A stretch of 41,050 nucleotides of DNA from Natronoplasma sp964602715 (GTDB lineage Archaea > Thermoplasmatota > Thermoplasmata > Halarchaeoplasmatales > Halarchaeoplasmataceae). The first letter of the stretch is position 1. Every line of letters starts with the position of its first letter. This document shows positions 8,409-17,078 of the stretch, in pieces. The DNA is taken from contig CAZRSB010000015.1 of NCBI GenBank assembly GCA_964602715.1, forward strand, positions 1 to 41,050. Direction: 5' to 3'. The position numbers were made by a program, and so were the translations under genes. Under the pieces are notes generated by a model. It had not been told where the DNA came from and did no database searches. It worked only from the letters and a program-made list of their open reading frames with translations.

Positions 8409-8750
8409 TCATTTCTCCTTTGAAGTTATATCTATACCCACAGCCCGCTTGATCTTTTCCTGTAGTGGGTCCTCTTTATCTTCTATAGCTCCTTCTTTAT
8501 CTGGTATTTCAACTATCACAGGATAAAGGGAGTCTCTCTTTTTGTTCTTTATTTTTTTAAGTTCTTCCCTCATATCTTCAGCCATAGATTCAGATAGCAA
8601 AATAACACCGATATCAGATGATCCTACAAGCTGTTCTAGTCTTTTCTTGAATCCGTATTTATCTTCAGGAGTGTAAGTATCATCAACACCGGCTAGAGAA
8701 AAACCGATAGTCATGTTCTTATTTCCTACAACAACAACCCTTTTTTTCAT
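8409..8750 (-). CDS. atpF: A-type ATP synthase subunit F
   Basis: Small soluble central-stalk subunit of 113 residues that contacts the A/B head and regulates rotation. The start KKRVVVVGNKNMTIGFSLAGV and the later SSDIGVILLSESMAE are typical of the Rossmann-like NtpG/AtpF family, followed by YPVIVEIPDKEG. Its ATG overlaps the stop of atpC by four bases (ATGA), which indicates translational coupling in the order C-F. It lies 54 bases before atpA. Confidence 0.93.
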   Translation of the reverse strand: MKKRVVVVGNKNMTIGFSLAGVDDTYTPEDKYGFKKRLEQLVGSSDIGVILLSESMAEDMREELKKIKNKKRDSLYPVIVEIPDKEGAIEDKEDPLQEKIKRAVGIDITSKEK

Positions 8751-9883
8751 GTATTTTCCTCCAAGATCATCATCTCTTTTGTAATCCCTTTTGGAAGCCC
8801 TTCTTTTATCCCATAGATCAAAGCTCTAAGGTTTCTAAGTTCCAGTTCCTTCCCAACTAAATATTTCAATGTAGGACCTACCGTAAGTACATTTTTGTTG
8901 TTGAGCTCGATAACAGTTTTTAACAATTTCTTATCGAGATATCTCTCAAAATCAAAATCTTCTTCAGATTGCATCTTATGTCTAATATTCTGATAACTAG
9001 TTGCTTCCAATTCAACAAGAGCTTCATCAACACTTTTTGACTCAGCCATATCTTCCATTTTCCAAAGTGCTAATTCTCTCCCATTGGGAATAAGAGAATC
9101 TTTCAAGATCTCATTTTCAATATCTTCTCTAATTCCTCTCAACACTGTTTTTATATTCCATATATCTATATATTTGCCATAGAAATTACGTACAGGTGCT
9201 CTCTGTTCAGATTCGACTTTGAATATACCGCTCTGTAGTCTTTCGAAAACGTATTTATCTAAAGCAACATCTAGGTCAAAGAAATTTTCTTCCCAATCCT
9301 TCTTTTCTAAAACTTTTTCCAAAGAAGTTTCTCTTAATACTGAAAGGACTTCTTGCAAATTTCTAGAAGAAAGTATATCTTCGATTATGTCCTCATTGAT
9401 CTCATCTACAGGATGAAGTCGGCCTTTTAATTTCTCCTCATTCTCCCCTTTAGCTATTCCTTTTATCGCTCTTTTAGCCATCATCACATCATATTTTGCC
9501 ATCCAGGCTTTAGTGAATCCTTTAGTTTCATCAGGTGATGCGTTATGAGCTTTTTTTATCAATTCTACAGTCCGCTTTTCCAATTCAAGTTCCACTTTAT
9601 CTATGTCCTCTCTAGATTCTTTTGGTATTTCGTAACCTTCTTCACTGATCTCAGAATAAACTTCGTTTAAATTACCGCCTTCTATCAAATTTGTAATTTT
9701 TTTCTCTTTGAGGTATGGATTGCCACCAGACCGAAATAATGCATTTGGATACGTAAAATTTGCGATGCTTATAACCACTCTGTAATAACTCATGAACAAT
9801 ACTATAACTAGCAATAATGCCACGCCTATAATAAGGAACACGAAGTTCGTCCATCCTACAGTTTCGATTAAGTCTTCTACCAC
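8747..9883 (-). CDS. atpC: A-type ATP synthase subunit C with N-terminal membrane segment
   Basis: Subunit C couples the central stalk to the rotor ring, like V-ATPase subunit d. The body (378 residues in total) has the family pattern: an early NALFRSGG segment, repeated three-helix units, and PVRNFYGKYIDIWNIKTVLRGI and LELRNLRALIYGI near the ends of the repeats. Residues about 12-33 form a strong hydrophobic helix (FVFLIIGVALLLVIVLF) ahead of the usual start of the fold, so the protein appears membrane-tethered. Subunit C is normally described as a peripheral funnel on the ring, so the tether is odd. It directly follows atpE, with the ATG right after the atpE stop. Confidence 0.92.
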   Translation of the reverse strand: MVEDLIETVGWTNFVFLIIGVALLLVIVLFMSYYRVVISIANFTYPNALFRSGGNPYLKEKKITNLIEGGNLNEVYSEISEEGYEIPKESREDIDKVELELEKRTVELIKKAHNASPDETKGFTKAWMAKYDVMMAKRAIKGIAKGENEEKLKGRLHPVDEINEDIIEDILSSRNLQEVLSVLRETSLEKVLEKKDWEENFFDLDVALDKYVFERLQSGIFKVESEQRAPVRNFYGKYIDIWNIKTVLRGIREDIENEILKDSLIPNGRELALWKMEDMAESKSVDEALVELEATSYQNIRHKMQSEEDFDFERYLDKKLLKTVIELNNKNVLTVGPTLKYLVGKELELRNLRALIYGIKEGLPKGITKEMMILEENT

Positions 9884-10483
9884 TTATTCTTCCTCCAGAA
9901 ATAGTATCTCAGAGACCTCTTTTCTGAGCTCTTTCTTTTTTCTCTCAAGATTTGCCTCAAAGGTCATATCTATAGATGTGCCCTTATCAGAATTAGCCTT
10001 TATACCCCCTATTGTGTCAAGATCATCTGTGATCTCTACGCTTCCGAAAGAATGTTCGATATCTCCTATGACCTGATCTATCATGTCTCTTTCATCAGAA
10101 TTACAGTGGATTGTTATATCTCCTTCTAAAAGTTTAGTAATCTTTTCAAGCGAACTTTGTAAGTAGTCTTTGTAATCTGATGGATCCATTTCTCTTAATC
10201 GTTCTTTTGCCTTGTCGAAAACACGTTCGATCATCTCTTCTCGTACTGTTAACCTTTTTTTCCTGCTTTCCAACTCGGCTTGAGAGATGATCCTGTTTTT
10301 CATCGTGTTTATCTCTCGTTCCTTTTCTTTCTTTAGTTCGTCGCACCTTCGTTCTTTTTCCTGTTCAATCTCTTTTCTAATTTTTTCTGCTTTTTTTCTT
10401 TTTTCCTGTTTGATAGACTCTATCTTGTCTTCAACGTCTTTTTCAATCCGCTCAATTATCTTTTTCACTGAAATCTCACTCAC
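9884..10483 (-). CDS. atpE: A-type ATP synthase subunit E
   Basis: Peripheral-stalk subunit that pairs with subunit H. The first 90 residues are a long charged coiled coil (VKKIIERIEKDVEDKIESIK onward, rich in Glu, Lys and Arg), and the C-terminal half is the globular domain that binds the head, ending in IGGIKANSDKGTSIDMTF and the closing helix. The length of 199 residues is normal. It starts two bases after the end of atpK and abuts atpC. Confidence 0.92.
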   Translation of the reverse strand: MSEISVKKIIERIEKDVEDKIESIKQEKRKKAEKIRKEIEQEKERRCDELKKEKEREINTMKNRIISQAELESRKKRLTVREEMIERVFDKAKERLREMDPSDYKDYLQSSLEKITKLLEGDITIHCNSDERDMIDQVIGDIEHSFGSVEITDDLDTIGGIKANSDKGTSIDMTFEANLERKKKELRKEVSEILFLEEE

Positions 10484-10485
10484 CT

Positions 10486-11832
10486 CTACATAAACCCTAG
10501 AGACACGATGATCAATATGGCTATCAGCAATCCAAATATTGCAAAGGTCTCTGACATCACACTGAATATCATACCTTTGCCAAATGTCTCCTCTCTGTTA
10601 GCTACTGCAGCGATTGCTGAGCCAGACGTTATACCCTGTCCGATACCAGAGAGGCCAGCAATCCCTATAGCTAGTCCTGCTCCGACGGCGGCTATGCCCA
10701 TACCCATTGTCATCGTTTCGCCATCTCCGTTCATCATTCCACTGAAAACTATTAGAAGGATGGCGATCAACAGACCATAGATAGCCTGGGTTTCTGGAAG
10801 GACTGAAAATACCATACCTCGACCGAACATACTCTCATCTTCAGCAACGGTAGCTACACCACTTCCTGCAGCGATCCCCTGACCGATACCAGAGAGGCCA
10901 GCTATACCTACAGCTAAACCAGCACCTACACCGACTATTGCTACAGGTTCTTGTAACCCTTCGCCACCACCGTTCAGTAAACCACTGAATATCATCAGCA
11001 ATATCGATATCAACAGACCATAGATAGCCTGGGTCTCAGGAAGGACTGAAAATACCATACCCTTACCGAACATCTCACTGTCTTCAGAAACCGCGGCTAT
11101 ACCACTTGCAGACGAGATGCCTTGACCTATAGCGGAAAGGCCGGCTAACCCAACAGCTAAACCTATACCTATAGATAGTATGCCGATGGGGACAGAAACA
11201 TATCCTGGGTCTCCAATAACACCTGTAAAAAGGAAAAGTAAAATGGCAACGAGTAAGCCATAAATTGCCTGAGTTTGAGGGAGAGCTTGGAATACGAGTG
11301 AAAGGCCAAATTTGTCTGGTTTTTCAGCTATAGTTCCTGCACCAGCGGCGCCGGCGATACCTACTCCTATTCCTGCTCCCATGCCTGCTATACCGACTGC
11401 AAGACCAGCACCAATCGTGGCTAAAAACATTCCACGATCATCTTCTTTGACTTCTATCGTGACCTCATCTCTATAATCTTCACCCTCTTTACTTTCAACA
11501 TGTAGTTCGATATCATAATCACTGTCATCTTCGAAAGTTATTATAGTCTCGTTTTCTCTACTTCTCACTTCATTATCCACATACCAGGTAACATTAGCTA
11601 TATTGAAATCCCTTCTACGAACGAAACTAAAATCCGCCTTGACTTCTTCATCAGGCTCCATGTAAAGCGTCATCTCTTCTCCTGGATCTTCATTGTCCAC
11701 CCTAATTTCTATTCCGTCATTCTCTTCCGCCTGCACAGGTTGCAGTGCAGAAATGACCCCGATACCAGTTATAACCATAATTGCAAGCATCGATATCAGG
11801 ATACTCTTCTCCATTTTCGATGTCATTTTCAT
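10486..11832 (-). CDS. atpK: A-type ATP synthase K (c-ring) subunit: four fused hairpins behind an Ig/PKD-like domain
   Basis: Rotor-ring proteolipid of 448 residues; a single hairpin would be about 80. Order: signal peptide or signal anchor (about 8-30, likely cleavage after QPVQA at 35); an acidic beta-rich domain (about 38-132) resembling an Ig/PKD fold (NVTWYVDN, then EVTIEVKED); then four helical hairpins at about 134-205, 211-287, 294-367 and 373-448. The ion-binding carboxylate is present in hairpins 2, 3 and 4 (Glu266, Glu347, Glu428), but hairpin 1 has Gln186 in the same LPxTQ motif. Hairpins 2-4 also keep the GQG glutamine (Gln237, Gln318, Gln399), a Na+ ligand in Enterococcus NtpK; hairpin 1 has Val there. 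The ATG overlaps the atpI stop by four bases. Confidence 0.95.
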   Translation of the reverse strand: MKMTSKMEKSILISMLAIMVITGIGVISALQPVQAEENDGIEIRVDNEDPGEEMTLYMEPDEEVKADFSFVRRRDFNIANVTWYVDNEVRSRENETIITFEDDSDYDIELHVESKEGEDYRDEVTIEVKEDDRGMFLATIGAGLAVGIAGMGAGIGVGIAGAAGAGTIAEKPDKFGLSLVFQALPQTQAIYGLLVAILLFLFTGVIGDPGYVSVPIGILSIGIGLAVGLAGLSAIGQGISSASGIAAVSEDSEMFGKGMVFSVLPETQAIYGLLISILLMIFSGLLNGGGEGLQEPVAIVGVGAGLAVGIAGLSGIGQGIAAGSGVATVAEDESMFGRGMVFSVLPETQAIYGLLIAILLIVFSGMMNGDGETMTMGMGIAAVGAGLAIGIAGLSGIGQGITSGSAIAAVANREETFGKGMIFSVMSETFAIFGLLIAILIIVSLGFM

Positions 11833-14003
11833 CTTTTCATCTCCTCCTCACATTTTAATTTTGTGTGTTTTCTTTTGAATGTAAATGGTTCAAATTCTTT
11901 TCCGCCTCCTCCGTAGAAGTAATTGAAGAATTCTACATACTGTAATCGAAGGGAGTGAACGAACGAACCTAGACCTTGAAGTGCAAGATTTATTGTGTGA
12001 CCCAATATGAAAACTATTAGAGGTATTATAAGTAAGGGATAGGTAGGATCTATTACAGCTAAAACTCCTATAAAAGCGATAAATATACCTCCTACCTGCA
12101 TCAGTCTCTTCTTTAAAAGATGTCCAAAGAAAGCTACAAGAAGTCCAAGACCTACACAAGCTATGACTATCATCAACACTGCCCCAAAGCCTATATCTGC
12201 AAAGGCATCAGAGAAATCTACAAGATCTGTAATGATATTCACAGTCAGTGCTATCCCTGCAGTGGCTAATCCCAGAGCTAAAATCCTAGAAAATGAAAGG
12301 AGGTCACCGATAAATCCAGTAAGTTCAAAAAATGATAGCCCCTTAGCTCTTATAGCTAGTAAAACAAGACCAATTATTACAAAAACGTATGATGCTGTAA
12401 ATGCAATATCAGGGAGCTGTGCGATAGTTGTGAACTCGAACATTATGTCTGAAATCAGCACAAATCCACCAATCTGAAGCAGCCACCAAGAACCATTTTC
12501 CAATAGGGCTTCTTTGTAATCCTTTCTACGTATGTGCTGGACAAGTTGAAGGATCAGTCCTATGTTTATATATGACAACCCAATAACTAGAGAAATAATC
12601 AACAATATGAGTGGCCCATCCCCTTCAAGTGTTTCCAGAAGAGCTGGCGTCTCAAAACCAAAGTGTCCTAAAAGATTCGGATAATCATCCCTGCCTGGTC
12701 CTAAATAGCCTCCTTGTATCACCCCAAAAAACATAGTGGATAGGCCGGTAGATAACATGATCCATCCAAAATTTCTGAAGCTTTTTTCCACTCTCCCAGG
12801 ACCTTTTACTAAAATAACGGATCCAACAGTAATTATAAGACCATACATGAGGTCCCCTAACATCAGGCCAAAAAATAGGACAAATGCCGGAGCTAAGATT
12901 AGAGTTGGGTCCACTTCATCGTATCTTGGTGGCGCGAACATCTTAGTTAGCAATTCAAAGGGTTTTATTGGCTTTGGATTGTCAAGAGATATGGGGACAT
13001 AATCAGGATCTTCAGGTTCTTCATCGATGATTTCAGCGTGTCCATCTGAACTTTCTGAGATCACTTTTTCTACTCTATCTATAGTTTTTTTCGGAGTCCA
13101 AGCTTTTATCACACTGGTTTTATCAGTGCTCCCGAAATTTTGGATCACCTCTTTTTTTTCTCTGTTTATTTCCAACTCCTCTTGTAAAGCCAAGTATTCC
13201 TTTTCCCATTCTTCTTTGTAATCTCTTAATTTTTCTGTCAAAGTTTGTTTCTTTTTCTTCAATTTTTTAAGAGTGCTCTCTATATCGGCCAAGGCCTCTT
13301 TTGGTCTTCCTTTAAGGCCCCCTAGGTCTAAACTTCTAAACTCTCCTTCTCTCAGTGCAGCTTCAAATTCATCTTTCATGCGGGCATAGACACCGGTCAA
13401 TACGATAGTTTCTTCATATTCAGTGCTTTTAATTTTTTTACAAAAAGCTTCATCTATTTTACTAACCGAATCTTTTAATTTTGTAAAATTGGCCGTTTTA
13501 CCAATATAGATAGTTGTAAATGTTGAAGTTCTAATATATTCTAAATTCAAATCTAAATCTATTATGAGTTTAAGATCTTTTTTTGTTTCTTTTAATTCAT
13601 TAGTTTTGGTTTTAATCTTTTCAAGTTTAGTATCTAGCTCAATTATACGATCTCCATTTTTTTCCATGAGTTTATCGATCTGTTCGAATATTTCAGAGAC
13701 TGTCCTTTTTTCTCTCTCTAGCTTCTCTATTTCTGGCGGATTCAAGAGATCTTTTATACTCTCTTCCTTTTCCTCGACCTTTTCGAAAACATCTAAAACA
13801 GAAGAGAGTTTCATGTCGTAATCTGTAAATTTACTAGTGATCTCAGGTATGCTTTCTTCTTTGACTAGTTCTGCGGTTTTTTCAGCGTTTTCGACTGATT
13901 CTACTTCAACATTTCCTTCTTCATGAAGAGAATCGATCACACTTTCAGTATAATCTTTATGAACAAGAATTGTCAGATCTCTCATCTTCTTAGGAAAGAG
14001 CAC
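11829..14003 (-). CDS. atpI: A-type ATP synthase subunit I (a subunit)
   Basis: Membrane stator subunit that forms the ion half-channels, homologous to V-ATPase subunit a. The 724 residues include an N-terminal cytoplasmic half with coiled coils (to about residue 360) and a C-terminal half with about seven or eight membrane helices. The last helix contains GSFVHSLRLQYVEFFNYFY, whose Arg is the conserved partner of the c-ring carboxylate. The start is GTG at 14003, eight bases after GGAGGT, which lies at the end of atpH. An in-frame ATG at 13985 (MRDLTILVHKDY) is an alternative. It follows atpH after four bases. Confidence 0.94.
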   Translation of the reverse strand: MLFPKKMRDLTILVHKDYTESVIDSLHEEGNVEVESVENAEKTAELVKEESIPEITSKFTDYDMKLSSVLDVFEKVEEKEESIKDLLNPPEIEKLEREKRTVSEIFEQIDKLMEKNGDRIIELDTKLEKIKTKTNELKETKKDLKLIIDLDLNLEYIRTSTFTTIYIGKTANFTKLKDSVSKIDEAFCKKIKSTEYEETIVLTGVYARMKDEFEAALREGEFRSLDLGGLKGRPKEALADIESTLKKLKKKKQTLTEKLRDYKEEWEKEYLALQEELEINREKKEVIQNFGSTDKTSVIKAWTPKKTIDRVEKVISESSDGHAEIIDEEPEDPDYVPISLDNPKPIKPFELLTKMFAPPRYDEVDPTLILAPAFVLFFGLMLGDLMYGLIITVGSVILVKGPGRVEKSFRNFGWIMLSTGLSTMFFGVIQGGYLGPGRDDYPNLLGHFGFETPALLETLEGDGPLILLIISLVIGLSYINIGLILQLVQHIRRKDYKEALLENGSWWLLQIGGFVLISDIMFEFTTIAQLPDIAFTASYVFVIIGLVLLAIRAKGLSFFELTGFIGDLLSFSRILALGLATAGIALTVNIITDLVDFSDAFADIGFGAVLMIVIACVGLGLLVAFFGHLLKKRLMQVGGIFIAFIGVLAVIDPTYPLLIIPLIVFILGHTINLALQGLGSFVHSLRLQYVEFFNYFYGGGGKEFEPFTFKRKHTKLKCEEEMKR

Positions 14004-14007
14004 GTGT

Positions 14008-14322
14008 TCATACCTCCATGACTTTTTTCAAGACATGATCTACAGCTTGAGATATGTTATCTTCCGTGGCTCCCTTAAGTCTTCTAGACTCTTCCTCGCC
14101 CCTTTTTCTGATCTCTTCAGCTCTTTCTTCAGCCTCTTGTTTGACCTCTTTCTTCTTCTCTTCCATCTCCTTTCTCAGTGAAAAAAGAGCATCTTCTTTT
14201 TCTTGTTCGGCTTTTTTCTTGGCCTCTTCGATCATTTCATCTGCTTTATCCTTAGCTTTTTCGATCCTTTCGAGTCCATTTTTTTCTGCCTTTTTAATCC
14301 TCTTTATTTTTTCAACGGCCAC
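14008..14322 (-). CDS. atpH: A-type ATP synthase subunit H
   Basis: Peripheral-stalk coiled-coil subunit that pairs with subunit E. The 104 residues are almost entirely a charged helix (KADEMIEEAKKKAEQEKEDA and similar), ending in SQAVDHVLKKVMEV. The start is GTG at 14322 with aggggt about nine bases before it. It is the first gene of the operon, as in Methanosarcina (H-I-K-E-C-F-A-B-D). The antisense strand also has an open frame because of the simple composition, but that is a shadow. Confidence 0.88.
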   Translation of the reverse strand: MAVEKIKRIKKAEKNGLERIEKAKDKADEMIEEAKKKAEQEKEDALFSLRKEMEEKKKEVKQEAEERAEEIRKRGEEESRRLKGATEDNISQAVDHVLKKVMEV

Positions 14323-14390
14323 GGTAAAAACCCCTGTTAAGTAAAGGTCATCTTAATCGCATGATGGCGTATTCGCAAGAATAAATTAGG

Positions 14391-14406
14391 TTATAAGTAT
14401 TTCGGT
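14391..14406 (-). promoter_or_regulatory. Promoter of the ATP synthase operon
   Basis: On the minus strand an A-rich BRE-like stretch (ccgaa) is followed by atacttataa. Transcription would start near 14370, leaving a leader of about 48 bases before the GTG of atpH. It is the only good TATA-like box between atpH and the lone ACD beta gene. Confidence 0.5.
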
Positions 14407-14459
14407 TTGGCTCCAAGTTATTGTCAACTCCAAACTGAATCAACTAAAGAATTTCAAGT

Positions 14460-15221
14460 TCACTTTAAACTGATCGCAACATCTAACGCTTTAGCACCTT
14501 CTTCCAATGCAGCCACAGGATTTAGATCAATGTCTTTTATCTCATTTATTTCATACATGAGCTGACCGACTCTAGAGATTGTTTCTGCTAATGCATTTAG
14601 ATCTCTACAGCTCCTTTCTCTAGAACCAGTCAATAGAGGAAAAGAATCGATGTCTGCCATCATACTGTGAGCATCATCTAAGGAAAGAGGTGCAATTCTG
14701 AATTCAACATCTTCAAAAACCTCTACATGAATTCCCCCCAGTCCAAACATAACCACTGGCCCAAAGGTCGCGTCCGTAACCCCTCCAATCACTACTTCAA
14801 TGTGGTCTTCAACCATCTCTGCCACGGAGATACCTCTGATATGGGCATCTGGTTTCCTATTTTTAATCCTTGAATGGATAGCCTGATATGCATCTATTAC
14901 TTCTTTTTCATTTTCCAGATTTACTTCAACACCACCAAGATCTACTTTATGTATTATATCTTCAGAAACGATCTTCAAAACTACAGGATATCCAAGTTCC
15001 TCGGCAGTTTCTAAACAGCTTTCCATGTCATGAACTACTCCTCCTTTAGCAATGGGTATACCTGCTGCTTCTAAAACCTTTCTAGCTTCATCTTCCAAAA
15101 GTTGATGACGACCTTCAACTCTAGCTTTTTCTATCGTCTTTTCTATCTTATCGACTGAGAAATTCCATTTACAGTCAAATCCCTTTTTTTCATTGTCGGT
15201 TTTTGTTTTGATGACATCCAC
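14460..15221 (-). CDS. Stand-alone ADP-forming acyl-CoA synthetase beta subunit (ATP-grasp)
   Basis: ATP-grasp half of the NDP-forming acyl-CoA synthetase family, which converts acyl-CoA, ADP and phosphate to the acid, CoA and ATP. The 253 residues cover the whole beta domain: RHQLLEDEARKVLEAAGIPIAKG, GYPVVLKIVSEDIIHK with His91 in the place of the catalytic beta histidine, and VVMFGLGGIHVEVFEDVEFRIAPL. It is clearly a paralogue of the beta half of the fused enzyme at 18424-20559, and no alpha subunit is next to it. It may pair with an alpha subunit encoded elsewhere. The start is GTG at 15221, inside a gaggtgg motif, so start recognition is not clear-cut. An upstream TATA-like box lies near 15281-15295. 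Confidence 0.86.
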   Translation of the reverse strand: MDVIKTKTDNEKKGFDCKWNFSVDKIEKTIEKARVEGRHQLLEDEARKVLEAAGIPIAKGGVVHDMESCLETAEELGYPVVLKIVSEDIIHKVDLGGVEVNLENEKEVIDAYQAIHSRIKNRKPDAHIRGISVAEMVEDHIEVVIGGVTDATFGPVVMFGLGGIHVEVFEDVEFRIAPLSLDDAHSMMADIDSFPLLTGSRERSCRDLNALAETISRVGQLMYEINEIKDIDLNPVAALEEGAKALDVAISLK

Positions 15222-15455
15222 CTCTTTTTGATTTTATCTTAAGGTTTGCTTATCTATTCTTCTTAGTAATTTAGAAGACCATTTATACATATCTTTCTGT
15301 TGACATTTTCCAATCTCAAAAAGAGATTTTCCTATTTTAATACCAATAACATTGACCTCCTCCTCTGGAGGAATTAATTCCCCACTTCAGAAACCAAATG
15401 GTTTCCTGCGAATCCGCCTAAATTACGAGAAGTATCCCGATCGATACAGATTTTC

Positions 15456-17078
15456 TCACGTCCTTTTTCTTTCATCTTTGTCCAGACTGATACCTGGTTT
15501 TGTTTCCGCTCTATCTTCGATAACTTTTACTTTCCACCATCCGGTCTTGTATACACCTAATGCGATCATGAATCCTACGATGTTACTTAATGCCATACCT
15601 GTCCAAACACCGGTTGAATTCATGGAAAGGAATATTGCAAATAGGAATACGAATGGTAGTCTTAAACCCCATAGTCTAACTAGATTTAAAGCCATCTGAA
15701 GTTTGGTGTGACCTGAACCTCCAAGAAGAGATGTAACTGCTCTGAATATACCAAAAAACGGCATAGCTAAAGCAAAGATAGCTAAAAAATTAGCTCCTTC
15801 TGAGATAACATCTGGTGATTCAGGGATAAATATCATTATCAAGTCATTTCTCAATGTGAATAATATTAAACTAAATAAGAGCATAAGTCCTGCTACAGCT
15901 AGGAACCCTTTTTTTGCGACTTCTTCTGATCTTCCAATGTCATCAGCACCCAATGCTTGACCTACCATGGTGCTTATAGCCATGGCAAACCCTCCCATTA
16001 TCAGAAAGGTTATGTTCAATATTCTGTTCCCTACACTATAAGCGGCACCAGCTACTTCTGGGTTGGGTAGTCGGTAAATCACAGCCCATAATATAATGAA
16101 TCCGATCGAAGTACCGAATCTACCTATTCCAGCGGGTATCCCGAGATTCAAAAGCTTCTTCAAACGTGATATTTTTGGCTTCAGATAAGCTAATTTAAGT
16201 TTTAAACCAAGCTTACCTGAGAAGAGTAAGTAAGTAGCATAGATAGTACCGATACCTCTACTCATTATTGTGCCTATAGCTGCACCTCTAACTCCGAGGC
16301 GGGGTATGGAATATCCAAAAATTGTAGGGATCGTAAATTCAAAAGGCCCTGCTGCCATTACAGTACCTGACCCAAAGATAAGGATGGGATTGATGATCAT
16401 ATTCAAGGTTACTGAGAATGCGGTGATCTTCATTGGAGTAATGGTATCGCCCCAACCTCTTAGGGAGTACATAAAAGCAAAAAATAAAAACATGAAAGGA
16501 AGACCTAGAAATATAATTTGGATATACTGTGTTCCGTAATAGGCTAGTTCTTCTTCCCCTCCAGTTAAAATGTTCATGAAGGCTGGAGTGAAGTAGTATC
16601 CTATGAGACCTATTATCAAGGAAGCCACTATAGCGATGAAATAAAGTTGACCAGCTGTTCTATCTGCCTCTTCGTAATTTTTCTGGCCAGTGTATTGTGA
16701 TATAAGGGCAAGAGCAGCAATTCCAAATCCCATTTCAATAGACATCATCATGAATACTACCGTCCAACCTTGGCCAACAGCGGTCACCGAGTACTCTGCT
16801 ACGGCGGGATCAGGTATATTTCCTAGCCAGAATGTATCGATGAGATTATAGAGCGTTCTCAAAAATGTCGCGACCATTAATGGCCATCCTAATTTGAACA
16901 TGACCGATAATATATTCCCATCTAATATCTCCTCTTTAGTGGGCTTTTTCATCCGTTCCTTGAAAAAGGGATAAAAGCCTTCTTTGCGCATGTCCTTGAC
17001 TATTTGAAAAGGCTTTTTGAGAATGCTGATTAGAAGATTTAATATCCATCTAAAAATATTCTGCTTACCTTTATTCAT
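15456..17078 (-). CDS. MATE-family exporter
   Basis: Multidrug and toxin extrusion family transporter, normally an Na+ or H+ antiporter. The 540 residues show about twelve hydrophobic helices after a basic cytoplasmic N-terminal extension of about 50 residues. Family marks are GWPLMVATFLRTLYNLIDTFWLG in helix 1, AVGQGW, IALISQYTGQ-like sequence, and the internally repeated LNLGIPAGIGRFGTSIGF and ISTMVGQALGADD in the second half. The substrate cannot be told. A TATA-like stretch on the minus strand at about 17105-17114 would give a nearly leaderless mRNA. A 7-base inverted repeat at 15390-15405 downstream is a possible terminator. Confidence 0.9.
   Translation of the reverse strand: MNKGKQNIFRWILNLLISILKKPFQIVKDMRKEGFYPFFKERMKKPTKEEILDGNILSVMFKLGWPLMVATFLRTLYNLIDTFWLGNIPDPAVAEYSVTAVGQGWTVVFMMMSIEMGFGIAALALISQYTGQKNYEEADRTAGQLYFIAIVASLIIGLIGYYFTPAFMNILTGGEEELAYYGTQYIQIIFLGLPFMFLFFAFMYSLRGWGDTITPMKITAFSVTLNMIINPILIFGSGTVMAAGPFEFTIPTIFGYSIPRLGVRGAAIGTIMSRGIGTIYATYLLFSGKLGLKLKLAYLKPKISRLKKLLNLGIPAGIGRFGTSIGFIILWAVIYRLPNPEVAGAAYSVGNRILNITFLIMGGFAMAISTMVGQALGADDIGRSEEVAKKGFLAVAGLMLLFSLILFTLRNDLIMIFIPESPDVISEGANFLAIFALAMPFFGIFRAVTSLLGGSGHTKLQMALNLVRLWGLRLPFVFLFAIFLSMNSTGVWTGMALSNIVGFMIALGVYKTGWWKVKVIEDRAETKPGISLDKDERKRT

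Noticed and set aside
14054..14344. Plus-strand frame antisense to atpH
   Set aside because: The Ser/Phe-rich product is the complement of a Glu/Lys coiled coil. The H subunit on the minus strand is supported by operon position.
15353..15405. Short inverted repeats (ctcc/ggag and aaacca/tggttt) after the MATE gene
   Set aside because: The stems are only four to seven pairs. They could help termination, but I see no reason to call them a separate element.
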